Shown: piece by piece, positions 1 through 4,816 of the stretch
Position numbering within the stretch: position 1 is the stretch's first letter
Layout: each line of letters begins with the position of its first letter
Assembly (NCBI GenBank): GCA_029865515.1
Contig: JAOUGQ010000228.1
Coordinates: forward strand, 1 to 5,050
DNA length: 5,050 nucleotides
From: Nitrospirota bacterium
GTDB lineage: Bacteria; Nitrospirota; Nitrospiria; Nitrospirales; UBA8639
Reading direction: 5' to 3'
The notes under the pieces: generated by a model
What the model was told of the DNA's origin: nothing
What the model saw: only the letters and a program-made list of their open reading frames with translations
Databases searched by the model: none
Made by a program: the position numbers and the translations under genes

Positions 1-757
1 TGACGCATGCCTTCGCATGCGTGAACGCTGGTTTATAGGGTCGCCGACTTCGTAAGGCATCGTAAAGGTCACACAGCATCACAATCCGCCCCGTAATTGG
101 TATCTGTGTTCCCTTCAGACCCCTGGGATATCCACTTCCATCCCAGCGTTCATGGTGAGTCAGCGCCACCTCTTTGGCCATTTCTAACAGTGGGGAAGTC
201 GAGCCATCCAAGAGACTTGCTCCCAAAAGAGGATGCTGCTTGATTGATTCCCATTCTTCCTCCGTCAATGGCCCCTGCTTCCCGAGAACGGCATCGGGAA
301 CTCCGATTTTTCCCACGTCATGCATCGGCGCTACTGCAAATAAACATCGAGCGCGAGGCTGATCCCAACCGATGGCCAGGGCAAGCGCTTGCGAGTAATG
401 GCTCAAGCGTTCAATATGCGCACCTGTTTCCTCATCCTTATAGCGTGACGCACGCGCTAAGCGAAGGATGGTGTCGGTGTATGCCTGTTCCAACTCACTG
501 TTTTTTTGTTGCTCGGCATTCAATGCCAGCTTGAGATCTCGGGCATAAGCGAGCATTTGGGAATGGGCTTTTTTAAGCTGCTGCGTTTTCTGCCCTTCTT
601 TCTCCAGCATCTGTTTGAGGTCTCGGGCATAGGCCATGAGCTGAGAGCGGGCGGCTTGAAGTTGTCCTTTAGCAGATTGACGAGAAGATGTCCGTTCAGA
701 ATTCTTTTTTGTTCCCGGAGGGATGATCCCATCCTGGTTTGGTGACGCCAAACTCAT
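1..757 (-). CDS. HD-GYP domain c-di-GMP phosphodiesterase (partial, C-terminus beyond left edge)
   Basis: The reading frame is open from the ATG at 757 to the window edge (252 codons, no stop), so the C-terminus is missing, probably only some tens of residues. Residues 1-31 are polar and low in complexity. Residues 32-93 look like a coiled coil containing two AYARDLK units 28 residues apart. Residues 94-252 are an HD-GYP domain: E110 and H114 (TGAHIERL), H146-D147 with K150 (MHDVGKIG), H175, H201-H202, GYP at 209-211, D230 and the RSRRPY block at 236-241. From memory, the spacing of these residues agrees with the metal ligands of the characterised trinuclear HD-GYP enzyme PmGH, so the enzyme looks active. 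The family hydrolyses cyclic di-GMP to pGpG or GMP in the cytoplasm. There is no signal peptide, membrane segment or receiver domain of its own. The start is supported by GGGAGGT nine bases upstream and by the ATGA overlap with the receiver gene, its likely phosphorylation-dependent partner. The HD-GYP assignment is firm; the substrate is inferred from the family. Confidence 0.93.
   Translation of the reverse strand, partial: MSLASPNQDGIIPPGTKKNSERTSSRQSAKGQLQAARSQLMAYARDLKQMLEKEGQKTQQLKKAHSQMLAYARDLKLALNAEQQKNSELEQAYTDTILRLARASRYKDEETGAHIERLSHYSQALALAIGWDQPRARCLFAVAPMHDVGKIGVPDAVLGKQGPLTEEEWESIKQHPLLGASLLDGSTSPLLEMAKEVALTHHERWDGSGYPRGLKGTQIPITGRIVMLCDLYDALRSRRPYKPAFTHAKACV
3..22. repeat. Perfect 8-bp inverted repeat inside the HD-GYP coding region
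   Basis: ACGCATGC and GCATGCGT are perfect inverted copies separated by four bases (CTTC), overlapping codons 246-252 of the HD-GYP gene. The RNA could form a stable tetraloop hairpin within the message. Nothing ties it to a function, and one 8-bp repeat of this kind is roughly what chance would give in 5 kb. Confidence 0.5.
531..640 (-). repeat. Internal 84-bp-period duplication encoding coiled-coil unit of the HD-GYP protein
   Basis: Bases 531-556 and 615-640 are imperfect direct copies 84 bp apart, sharing the core tctcgggcata. They encode the near-identical segments SQMLAYARDLK (residues 66-76) and SQLMAYARDLK (residues 38-48). A period of 28 residues is exactly four heptads, so this looks like a duplicated coiled-coil segment linking the N-terminal tail to the catalytic domain. 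Partial divergence at synonymous positions suggests the duplication is old. Confidence 0.75.
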
Positions 758-1134
758 GGAGTCAATACCTCCCGAACCTTTTGAATCAGTTCGAGAGGGC
801 TAAATGGCTTGACCAGATACCCCGCAAGATCAAGAGACGCCATCTGCTTACGTGATTCAATCCCGTCTTTCGCCGTTAGCATGACTATAGGGATTCGGGC
901 AGTATGCGGATTTTGGCGAAGTAGTTTCACCACCTGACACCCATTAAGACCGGGCATCATCCAATCCAGAATCAATAAATCGGGAATACGTGCATGGATA
1001 GCTTCCAGCGCCCTGCAACCATCCACCGCGGTGAGGATATGATAAGAGGGGTTTTCGAGAGTAACTTGGACCAGCAGCCTGAGATCTTCCTCATCATCGG
1101 CGATGAGGATCGTTTTTGCGGAATCAACCTGCAT
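754..1134 (-). CDS. Stand-alone CheY-like response regulator receiver protein
   Basis: This is a single receiver (REC) domain of about 126 residues with no DNA-binding or enzymatic output domain. Counting from the chosen start, the acidic pair is D13-D14 (ILIADDEED), the phosphoacceptor is D57 (LILDWMMPG), the switch Thr is T87 (VMLTAKD), the aromatic switch position is Y106 and the invariant Lys is K109 (LVKPF). All key residues are present, so it should accept phosphate from a histidine kinase; none is encoded here. I chose the ATG at 1134 because AGGAG lies six bases upstream and the receiver fold begins soon after. An in-frame ATG at 1176 would add 14 residues and overlap the end of trmI, but has no good ribosome site. 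Its stop overlaps the next ATG by four bases, so its output is probably the HD-GYP protein: a split version of RpfG-type REC/HD-GYP regulators. That pairing is inferred. Confidence 0.93.
   Translation of the reverse strand: MQVDSAKTILIADDEEDLRLLVQVTLENPSYHILTAVDGCRALEAIHARIPDLLILDWMMPGLNGCQVVKLLRQNPHTARIPIVMLTAKDGIESRKQMASLDLAGYLVKPFSPLELIQKVREVLTP
767..773 (-). promoter_or_regulatory. Ribosome binding site of the HD-GYP gene, inside the receiver gene
   Basis: On the minus strand GGGAGGT lies nine bases before the ATG at 757, within the last codons of the receiver gene (R-E-V). A strong Shine-Dalgarno placed inside the upstream gene, plus the ATGA stop/start overlap, fixes the HD-GYP start and indicates translational coupling. 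Confidence 0.75.
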
Positions 1135-1140
1135 GACAAT

Positions 1141-1145
1141 CTCCT
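1141..1145 (-). promoter_or_regulatory. Ribosome binding site deciding the receiver gene start
   Basis: AGGAG on the minus strand, six bases before the ATG at 1134 and downstream of the trmI stop. It favours the shorter receiver protein over the in-frame ATG at 1176, which lies in the trmI tail without a comparable site. Confidence 0.65.
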
Positions 1146-1165
1146 GCTGATTGGCCAACAAAGGC

Positions 1166-2062
1166 TCAGGGGGCATCTAATTCATTGCCGTTATCATCCT
1201 CCTTGATGACATGATCATCCTGTTGAGCAGCGGTTTCCAAAGAATCAAATTGCTCAGCGTTCCATATGTTTTTTTCAACTTTTCTAGCGACGGTAATGAA
1301 CCCGGAATGGGCTACCATTCGGTGGTCCGGTCGGACACTTCGGCCTTTGATATTCCAAGTCCGCAACAACGTTTCAAAATTTTGAACCATGGTAAAGACC
1401 CTGCTCTGTTCTAAGGCTTGCACAGTTTGCATGACCTGCGGCACCGTCGGCACATAACTCAGGTACAAGCCCCCAGACCTTAATGCCCGTGCGGCATGGG
1501 GAACTACCCGCCAGGGCTCTGGAAGATCCAAAACCACTCGATCAAACATCCAGGAAGAAGTACCTTCTCCAATCTCTATGCCTTCGTACGCATCTCGAAT
1601 CTGGAGGAAATGATTGGGCACCTTTCCCATAAACCGTTCAATATTTTTTGTAGCCGTAGCCGCAAAATCCTCTCGCACCTCATAGCTCACCACGCAACCC
1701 CTATCCCCTACAGCCCGAAGCAGAGCCATGGTTAACGCTCCGGAGCCCACTCCCGCCTCAAACACTCTGGCGCCGGGATAAATATCCGCCCACATGGGAA
1801 TGACAGCTAAATCTTTGGGGTAAATTACCTGAGCCCCTCTGGGCATTTTCAGCGTATACTCAGCTAACGTGGGATGAACGGCCACCATTAATTTTCCATT
1901 GGAAAATTGGACCACTGTCCCATCCGGTTTTCCAATGATGTCATCATGAAGAATCCGGTCTCCACTATGTTGAAAGATTTCTCCGGCTTTAAGTGTGACT
2001 GCATAAGGCCTTTCCTTCTTATCAATCAAATGAACTCGCTCTCCGGACTGAAATATTTTCAT
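1166..2062 (-). CDS. trmI: TrmI-family tRNA (adenine-58-N1)-methyltransferase
   Basis: This 298-residue protein has the two-part layout of the TrmI/Trm61 family. A small N-terminal beta domain (about 1-75) carries ERPYAVTL and HSGDRILHDDIIG. A Rossmann-like SAM methyltransferase domain (about 76-262) carries motif I FEAGVGSGALT (101-111), the acidic residue E128 after strand 2, D157, the catalytic-region motif LDLPEPW (178-184) and the closing RPDHRMVAHSGFITVARK (244-261). The family uses SAM to methylate N1 of A58 in the T-loop of tRNA, usually as a homotetramer, stabilising the tRNA elbow. The last 35 or so residues are acidic, polar and poorly conserved-looking, probably a flexible tail. 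The ATG at 2062 is the only reasonable start: an in-frame TAG lies 15 bases upstream. Its ribosome site is weak (GGGCG). It is the first gene of a probable operon with the receiver (31-bp gap to the preferred start) and HD-GYP genes; a functional link to c-di-GMP signalling is not evident. Confidence 0.95.
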   Translation of the reverse strand: MKIFQSGERVHLIDKKERPYAVTLKAGEIFQHSGDRILHDDIIGKPDGTVVQFSNGKLMVAVHPTLAEYTLKMPRGAQVIYPKDLAVIPMWADIYPGARVFEAGVGSGALTMALLRAVGDRGCVVSYEVREDFAATATKNIERFMGKVPNHFLQIRDAYEGIEIGEGTSSWMFDRVVLDLPEPWRVVPHAARALRSGGLYLSYVPTVPQVMQTVQALEQSRVFTMVQNFETLLRTWNIKGRSVRPDHRMVAHSGFITVARKVEKNIWNAEQFDSLETAAQQDDHVIKEDDNGNELDAP

Positions 2063-2075
2063 AAGGCGCCCATTC

Positions 2076-2101
2076 TATCAAGGAGATTCTCCTCTTTGAT
2101 A
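2076..2101 (-). repeat. Nested inverted repeat in the presumed trmI leader
   Basis: The core AGGAGA-T-TCTCCT (2081-2093) is a perfect palindrome around one base. It is flanked by TATCA (2076-2080) and TGATA (2097-2101), which also pair, leaving three unpaired bases (2094-2096). Read leftward it lies 14-39 bases before the trmI start, so it could be a leader hairpin near the ribosome entry site or a protein operator. A second small repeat (CCATC, 2103-2107, with GATGG, 2113-2117) sits just upstream in the same leader. The structure is visible; the function is not known. Confidence 0.5.
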
Positions 2102-2151
2102 CCCATCCAAATGATGGAGACGTCAAAAGGAAAAATGAGTGGCAAGCAGGT

Positions 2152-2180
2152 ATAATATTCCGAACGAGGCTTTCTTGACA
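2152..2180 (-). promoter_or_regulatory. Weak candidate promoter for the trmI operon
   Basis: On the minus strand TATTAT (2157-2152) is a five-of-six match to a -10 element and would give a leader of roughly 80 nt before trmI. The hexamer 17 bases upstream (TGTCAA, 2180-2175) is a poor -35. The call rests on the -10 alone and on the need for a leftward promoter in this divergent gap. Confidence 0.25.
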
Positions 2181-2203
2181 CCCCCTCCATTCAGACGTAT
2201 GAT
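2175..2203 (+). promoter_or_regulatory. Near-consensus housekeeping sigma-70 promoter facing right
   Basis: TTGACA (2175-2180) is a perfect -35 and TATGAT (2198-2203) a five-of-six -10, with the ideal 17-bp spacer. Transcription would start near 2210, about 215 bases before the RCK gene, with no gene of normal size between. It therefore either gives that gene a long leader or produces a short separate RNA. I see no clear terminator between it and 2425, which favours a long leader. A weaker alternative nearer the gene is TTGACC (2346-2351) with CATAAC (2371-2376), at a poor 19-bp spacing. Confidence 0.6.
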
Positions 2204-2424
2204 GACGCGACTTCATAATCCATATCTACGCTGCGAATTCTTCCAATTGTCTCGACCTTTCAAACTTGGTTGCTTCATCTTCTGGTCCGCATTTCTTCTC
2301 TATTCAGAAATTGTGGACCGTTCGATCATGGATCATATGGTTTTCTTGACCACAAAACCCTTTCCAGGTCCATAACACTATCATGGCTCAGGGAATAAGA
2401 GTGTTTATCTTTGAATAATCTATT

Positions 2425-3114
2425 ATGAAACGACTTTTCACAGTCATCGGCCTTGGCCGCTTCGGATATAGCGTGGCTCAAACATTGGTCACCAAGGGAT
2501 GCGAAGTGCTCGCCATCGATAAAGACGAGGAAAAGGTTCAGGCAATAAGTGACATTGCAACCTTTGCCGTACAATGCGATGCCACAGATGAACGAGCGTT
2601 GAAAGCGGTCAGCGCTCAAAATGTCGACGTGGCGGTGGTCAGTATCGGAGAAAACATTGAGGCCAGCATTCTCATTGTTCAGACCCTCAAGGAAATGGGG
2701 GTGAAATCTATTGTGGCTAAAGCTGTGGCCCCAATCCAGGGGAAAATTTTAAAAAATCTTGGGGTCGATGAGGTCATCTACCCTGAACGAGATGCGGCCA
2801 TCCGCCTCGCACATCGGCTGGTCTCCCCAAGTGTGCTCGAATACCTGGAACTGGCCCCAGGATATAGCGTTGAAGAAGTGTCCGTTTCGGAGAAATTGTC
2901 TGGATTAAGCCTTGAGGATGTCAAATTGCGTGGCCAACATAACTTGAACGTGATTGGTATAAAAAAACAGGTTACCCGAATGGTCAAAGGGCGGATGATG
3001 AAAGAAGAAACCTTTAACTTCACCCCAAAACCAAATGACGTCATCGAAAAAGGTGATGTCCTGGTAATGATTGGCCGAGAAGAAGATCTCGACCGTTTTT
3101 GTGATAACGTGTAA
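2425..3114 (+). CDS. ktrA: KtrA/TrkA-type RCK regulatory subunit of a potassium transporter or channel
   Basis: This 229-residue cytoplasmic protein has one RCK_N plus one RCK_C domain, the size and layout of KtrA rather than of the double-length E. coli TrkA. RCK_N (about 1-125) is a Rossmann fold with the nucleotide-binding GLGRFG at 9-14, the ribose-contacting acidic D32 (VLAIDKDEEKV), the CDATDE segment at 51-56 and VIYPERDAA at 117-125. RCK_C (about 135-229) begins after SPSVLEYLEL and ends KGDVLVMIGREEDLDRF. The family forms octameric rings that bind ATP/ADP or NAD(H) and gate a membrane K+ translocating subunit (KtrB/TrkH) or a channel. No such membrane partner lies in this window, so it must be encoded elsewhere. 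The ATG is set by the family N-terminus and by an in-frame TAA at 2416-2418. No Shine-Dalgarno is visible before it, which is unusual here. The RCK family is certain; the symbol is by architecture only. Confidence 0.92.
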   Translation: MKRLFTVIGLGRFGYSVAQTLVTKGCEVLAIDKDEEKVQAISDIATFAVQCDATDERALKAVSAQNVDVAVVSIGENIEASILIVQTLKEMGVKSIVAKAVAPIQGKILKNLGVDEVIYPERDAAIRLAHRLVSPSVLEYLELAPGYSVEEVSVSEKLSGLSLEDVKLRGQHNLNVIGIKKQVTRMVKGRMMKEETFNFTPKPNDVIEKGDVLVMIGREEDLDRFCDNV

Positions 3115-3162
3115 GAAATATAACAGTTCCGTCAATTATCTCCGCACTTTCCCCACTTGGCC

Positions 3163-3193
3163 CTCAAGCTCTCTCCTGAATTTGAGATTTTTT
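3163..3193 (+). terminator. Weak intrinsic terminator candidate after the RCK gene
   Basis: CTCAA (3163-3167) can pair with TTGAG (3182-3186), followed by six T residues (3188-3193). The T-tract is good but the stem is only five base pairs with a long loop, so this would be a poor terminator. It is simply the best candidate between the two plus-strand genes. Confidence 0.3.
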
Positions 3194-3420
3194 CCCCTTT
3201 CGAACTATCCAGAGAATGCGATTTTCTACCGACTCTTCAATAGCAAGCCTGCCTCTCTTCAAGTTCAAGGCATTTCAAATATTGTAATTTTATTATTATT
3301 ATTCAATAGTTTATAAATTTCAACAGACAACAGGCTCATAGGAAAAAGCTTAAAAGCATGAAACCTTAAAGCAAGATAAAGGTTCTTGTTGTGATTTCCT
3401 TAGCAGGGTAAAACCCTTTA

Positions 3421-3437
3421 TTGGCTTAGTTTTTGCT
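3421..3437 (+). promoter_or_regulatory. Candidate sigma-54 (RpoN) -24/-12 promoter
   Basis: TTGGCTTAGTTTTTGCT matches the sigma-54 consensus YTGGCACGRNNNTTGCW at TTGGC in the -24 element, at the purine, and at TTGCT in the -12 element. The invariant GG (3423-3424) and GC (3435-3436) are exactly ten bases apart, as required. The ACG part of the -24 element is not matched. Transcription would start near 3447, giving a leader of about 70 nt before the sigma factor gene. Such promoters need an AAA+ enhancer-binding activator, so the upstream repeats are candidate activator sites. Confidence 0.5.
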
Positions 3438-3439
3438 TT

Positions 3440-3459
3440 TGAATCTTATCTAAGATTCA
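3440..3459. promoter_or_regulatory. 9+2+9 perfect palindrome, candidate operator at the sigma gene start site
   Basis: TGAATCTTA and TAAGATTCA are perfect inverted copies around TC. The palindrome begins three bases after the -12 element of the sigma-54-like promoter and would span about -8 to +12 of the predicted start. This position suits a repressor operator; in RNA it would be a hairpin near the 5' end. There is no T-tract after it, so it is not a terminator. Binding partner unknown. Confidence 0.55.
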
Positions 3460-3515
3460 TCTCGTTATTAAAGAAATGTGACACCAAAGAAAAGGAACCG
3501 CCCGGGGAAACCGTC

Positions 3516-4661
3516 ATGAAATACCAAACAGTTTTGGATGAACCCACAGAAACAGAGGTCGAACCTGCCAAAATTGAGGGCACAAAGTCTTCGGTTAAGG
3601 GATTCGGTCCGGCCCTTGAATCGTTGTATTTTCGATCATTTGGTAGCCGCCCACTTCTCAATAAAGATTCGGAGATCGAACTCGCAAAAGAAATAGACCA
3701 GGCTTCCAGGGCCATCCGCCTCATTATCAAACAGGGCCTGCATCTGGCACAAACTCTGAAGAAAGGACCAGAGAGGGAAGAAACCATTGCGCTTCTCAAA
3801 GAAACTTTTGCCTTGAGCGGACTTTCAGCTCCGGCAATTGAAAAACTGAAATCAGGTCTTTTGGTATTAGGCCAATGTTATCCCTCAGCGAATCCAAGGA
3901 TCCAATCTCTCTGCCAACAACTCCAAAAAGCCAAATTTCAATTAGAAAAAGCCAAATCCGAACTGGTACAGCGGAATCTTCGCCTGGTCGTGGACATTGC
4001 GAAACGATATGCCGGCCATGGACTGGCATTTTTGGACCTGGTGCAGGAAGGCAATATCGGGCTCATGAAGGCGGCTGAACGATTTCAATATCGCAAGGGA
4101 TTTAAATTCAGCACCTATGCGACTTGGTGGATTAGACAAGGCATCACGCGTTCACTGGCTGACCAGTCCAGAACCATTCGGGTTCCCGTCCATTTAAACG
4201 AAATCTCCAACAAAATTGCTCGCACCTCCAAGCGACTGACCCAACAATATGCCCGCACAGCTCAAATAGAAGACATCGGGGAAGCCCTGAAACTTAGCGC
4301 TGAAAAAGTTCACGAAACCATGCAGGCGTTTCAAGATCCGATATCCTTAGAAACTCCGGTTGGAGAAGGGGATACCTTTCTCACGGATTTTATTCCAGAC
4401 ACGGGAACCTTGACTCCTGATGGACCTGTCTCCCGACAGGAAACGAATCAACAAGTCGAACGGATTTTAGATTCTCTCACTCCCAGAGAACAGATGGTGA
4501 TCCGCCTCCGCTTTGGAATCGGGCAGGATGAGCCCTGGACCCTTGAAGAAGTCGGGCAAAGCATGTCAGTTACCCGCGAACGTGTCCGCCAGATTGAAGC
4601 AAAAGCCCTTCAAAAATTGAAGGAGCCCGCTATGAAGGATATGCTGGCGGCTATTAAGTAG
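3516..4661 (+). CDS. Group 2 sigma-70-family RNA polymerase sigma factor (RpoD/RpoS-like)
   Basis: This 381-residue protein directs RNA polymerase to -10/-35 promoters. A polar N-terminal tail (1-31) replaces region 1.1. Region 1.2 is at about 32-65 (LESLYFRSFGSRPLL). A non-conserved segment follows at about 70-140. Region 2 lies at 146-228: NLRLVVDIAKRYAGHG, the core-binding DLVQEGNIGLMKA (174-186), and the -10-recognising and melting stretch FSTYATWWIRQGITRSLADQ with aromatic residues intact. Region 3 is at about 229-300. Region 4 is at about 318-370, with LTPREQMVIRLRFG and the helix-turn-helix TLEEVGQ...VTRERVRQIE that reads the -35. Lack of region 1.1 and the small size argue against the primary RpoD and for a group 2 (RpoS-like, stress or stationary phase) sigma; the exact type cannot be told. 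Start: GGGGA seven bases before the ATG. The gene appears monocistronic behind the sigma-54-like promoter and palindrome, which hints that it is itself under regulated expression. Confidence 0.93.
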   Translation: MKYQTVLDEPTETEVEPAKIEGTKSSVKGFGPALESLYFRSFGSRPLLNKDSEIELAKEIDQASRAIRLIIKQGLHLAQTLKKGPEREETIALLKETFALSGLSAPAIEKLKSGLLVLGQCYPSANPRIQSLCQQLQKAKFQLEKAKSELVQRNLRLVVDIAKRYAGHGLAFLDLVQEGNIGLMKAAERFQYRKGFKFSTYATWWIRQGITRSLADQSRTIRVPVHLNEISNKIARTSKRLTQQYARTAQIEDIGEALKLSAEKVHETMQAFQDPISLETPVGEGDTFLTDFIPDTGTLTPDGPVSRQETNQQVERILDSLTPREQMVIRLRFGIGQDEPWTLEEVGQSMSVTRERVRQIEAKALQKLKEPAMKDMLAAIK

Positions 4662-4662
4662 A

Positions 4663-4680
4663 GGGAGGAATTTTCCTCCC
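4663..4680 (+). terminator. Strong hairpin just after the sigma factor stop codon
   Basis: GGGAGGAA and TTCCTCCC are perfect inverted copies around TT, beginning one base after the TAG. No T-tract follows, so it does not look like a classical intrinsic terminator; it may work with Rho or protect the 3' end. A second copy of TTCCTCC (4684-4690) could pair with the same left arm (4664-4670), giving two mutually exclusive hairpins. Confidence 0.5.
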
Positions 4681-4741
4681 CCGTTCCTCCTCTCACCAAA
4701 ACAGTTCCGAATGGGATACGTACTTTTGCCTGGCCATGAAC

Positions 4742-4770
4742 TTGTCAAGCAACCCGCAACCCTATAGCAT
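4742..4770 (+). promoter_or_regulatory. Candidate sigma-70 promoter before the right-edge gene
   Basis: TTGTCA (4742-4747) is five of six to a -35, and TAGCAT (4765-4770) four of six to a -10, spaced 17 bp. TATAGC at 4763 is an alternative -10 but only 15 bp away. It sits in the short gap before the unrecognised open frame at the right edge and would give a leader of about 40 nt. Confidence 0.35.
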
Positions 4771-4816
4771 AAGAGCGTATGTTTCCCGTTTCATCCATCC
4801 GTGAATAAAATCGCCC

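Larger units (their letters stand above)
3115..3515 (+). other. AT-rich regulatory intergenic region upstream of the sigma factor gene
   Basis: No credible gene is seen in these 401 bases. In order they hold the weak terminator candidate, a cluster of six TTCAA pentamers (3236, 3258, 3264, 3274, 3302 and 3319), an ATT trinucleotide run (about 3289-3303), an IHF-like sequence (3301-3313, ATTCAATAGTTTA, one mismatch to WATCAANNNNTTR), a 6-bp inverted repeat (AACCTT 3362-3367 with AAGGTT 3379-3384), a small hairpin (AGGGT-AAA-ACCCT, 3405-3417), the sigma-54-like promoter, and a 20-bp palindrome. A sigma-70-like alternative is TTGTTG (3386-3391) with TAAAAC (3409-3414) at 17 bp spacing. The density of motifs marks this as a regulatory region. 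Confidence 0.55.

Noticed and set aside
174..745. Overlapping plus-strand frames of 62-96 residues opposite the HD-GYP gene
   Set aside because: Their products look random, while the minus strand reads as an intact HD-GYP protein across the same bases.
2022..2216. Minus-strand 64-codon frame just upstream of and overlapping the trmI start
   Set aside because: It overlaps trmI out of frame, has no ribosome site, and its product resembles no protein I know; it also crosses the divergent promoter region.
2326..2619. Minus-strand 97-codon frame overlapping the start of the RCK gene
   Set aside because: It is antisense to the conserved Rossmann motif region, and its sequence is not protein-like.
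3289..3303. ATT trinucleotide run as a phase-variable microsatellite
   Set aside because: Only about five units, imperfect at the edges and far from any coding start; simple AT richness explains it.
3071..3316. Plus-strand 81-codon frame running from the end of the RCK gene into the intergenic region
   Set aside because: It begins inside the RCK gene out of frame and ends in low-complexity ATT repeats; composition is not coding-like.
3440..3459. Palindrome as an intrinsic terminator of the RCK transcript
   Set aside because: The arms are AT-rich and no T-tract follows on either side in the right place; the promoter-proximal position fits an operator better.
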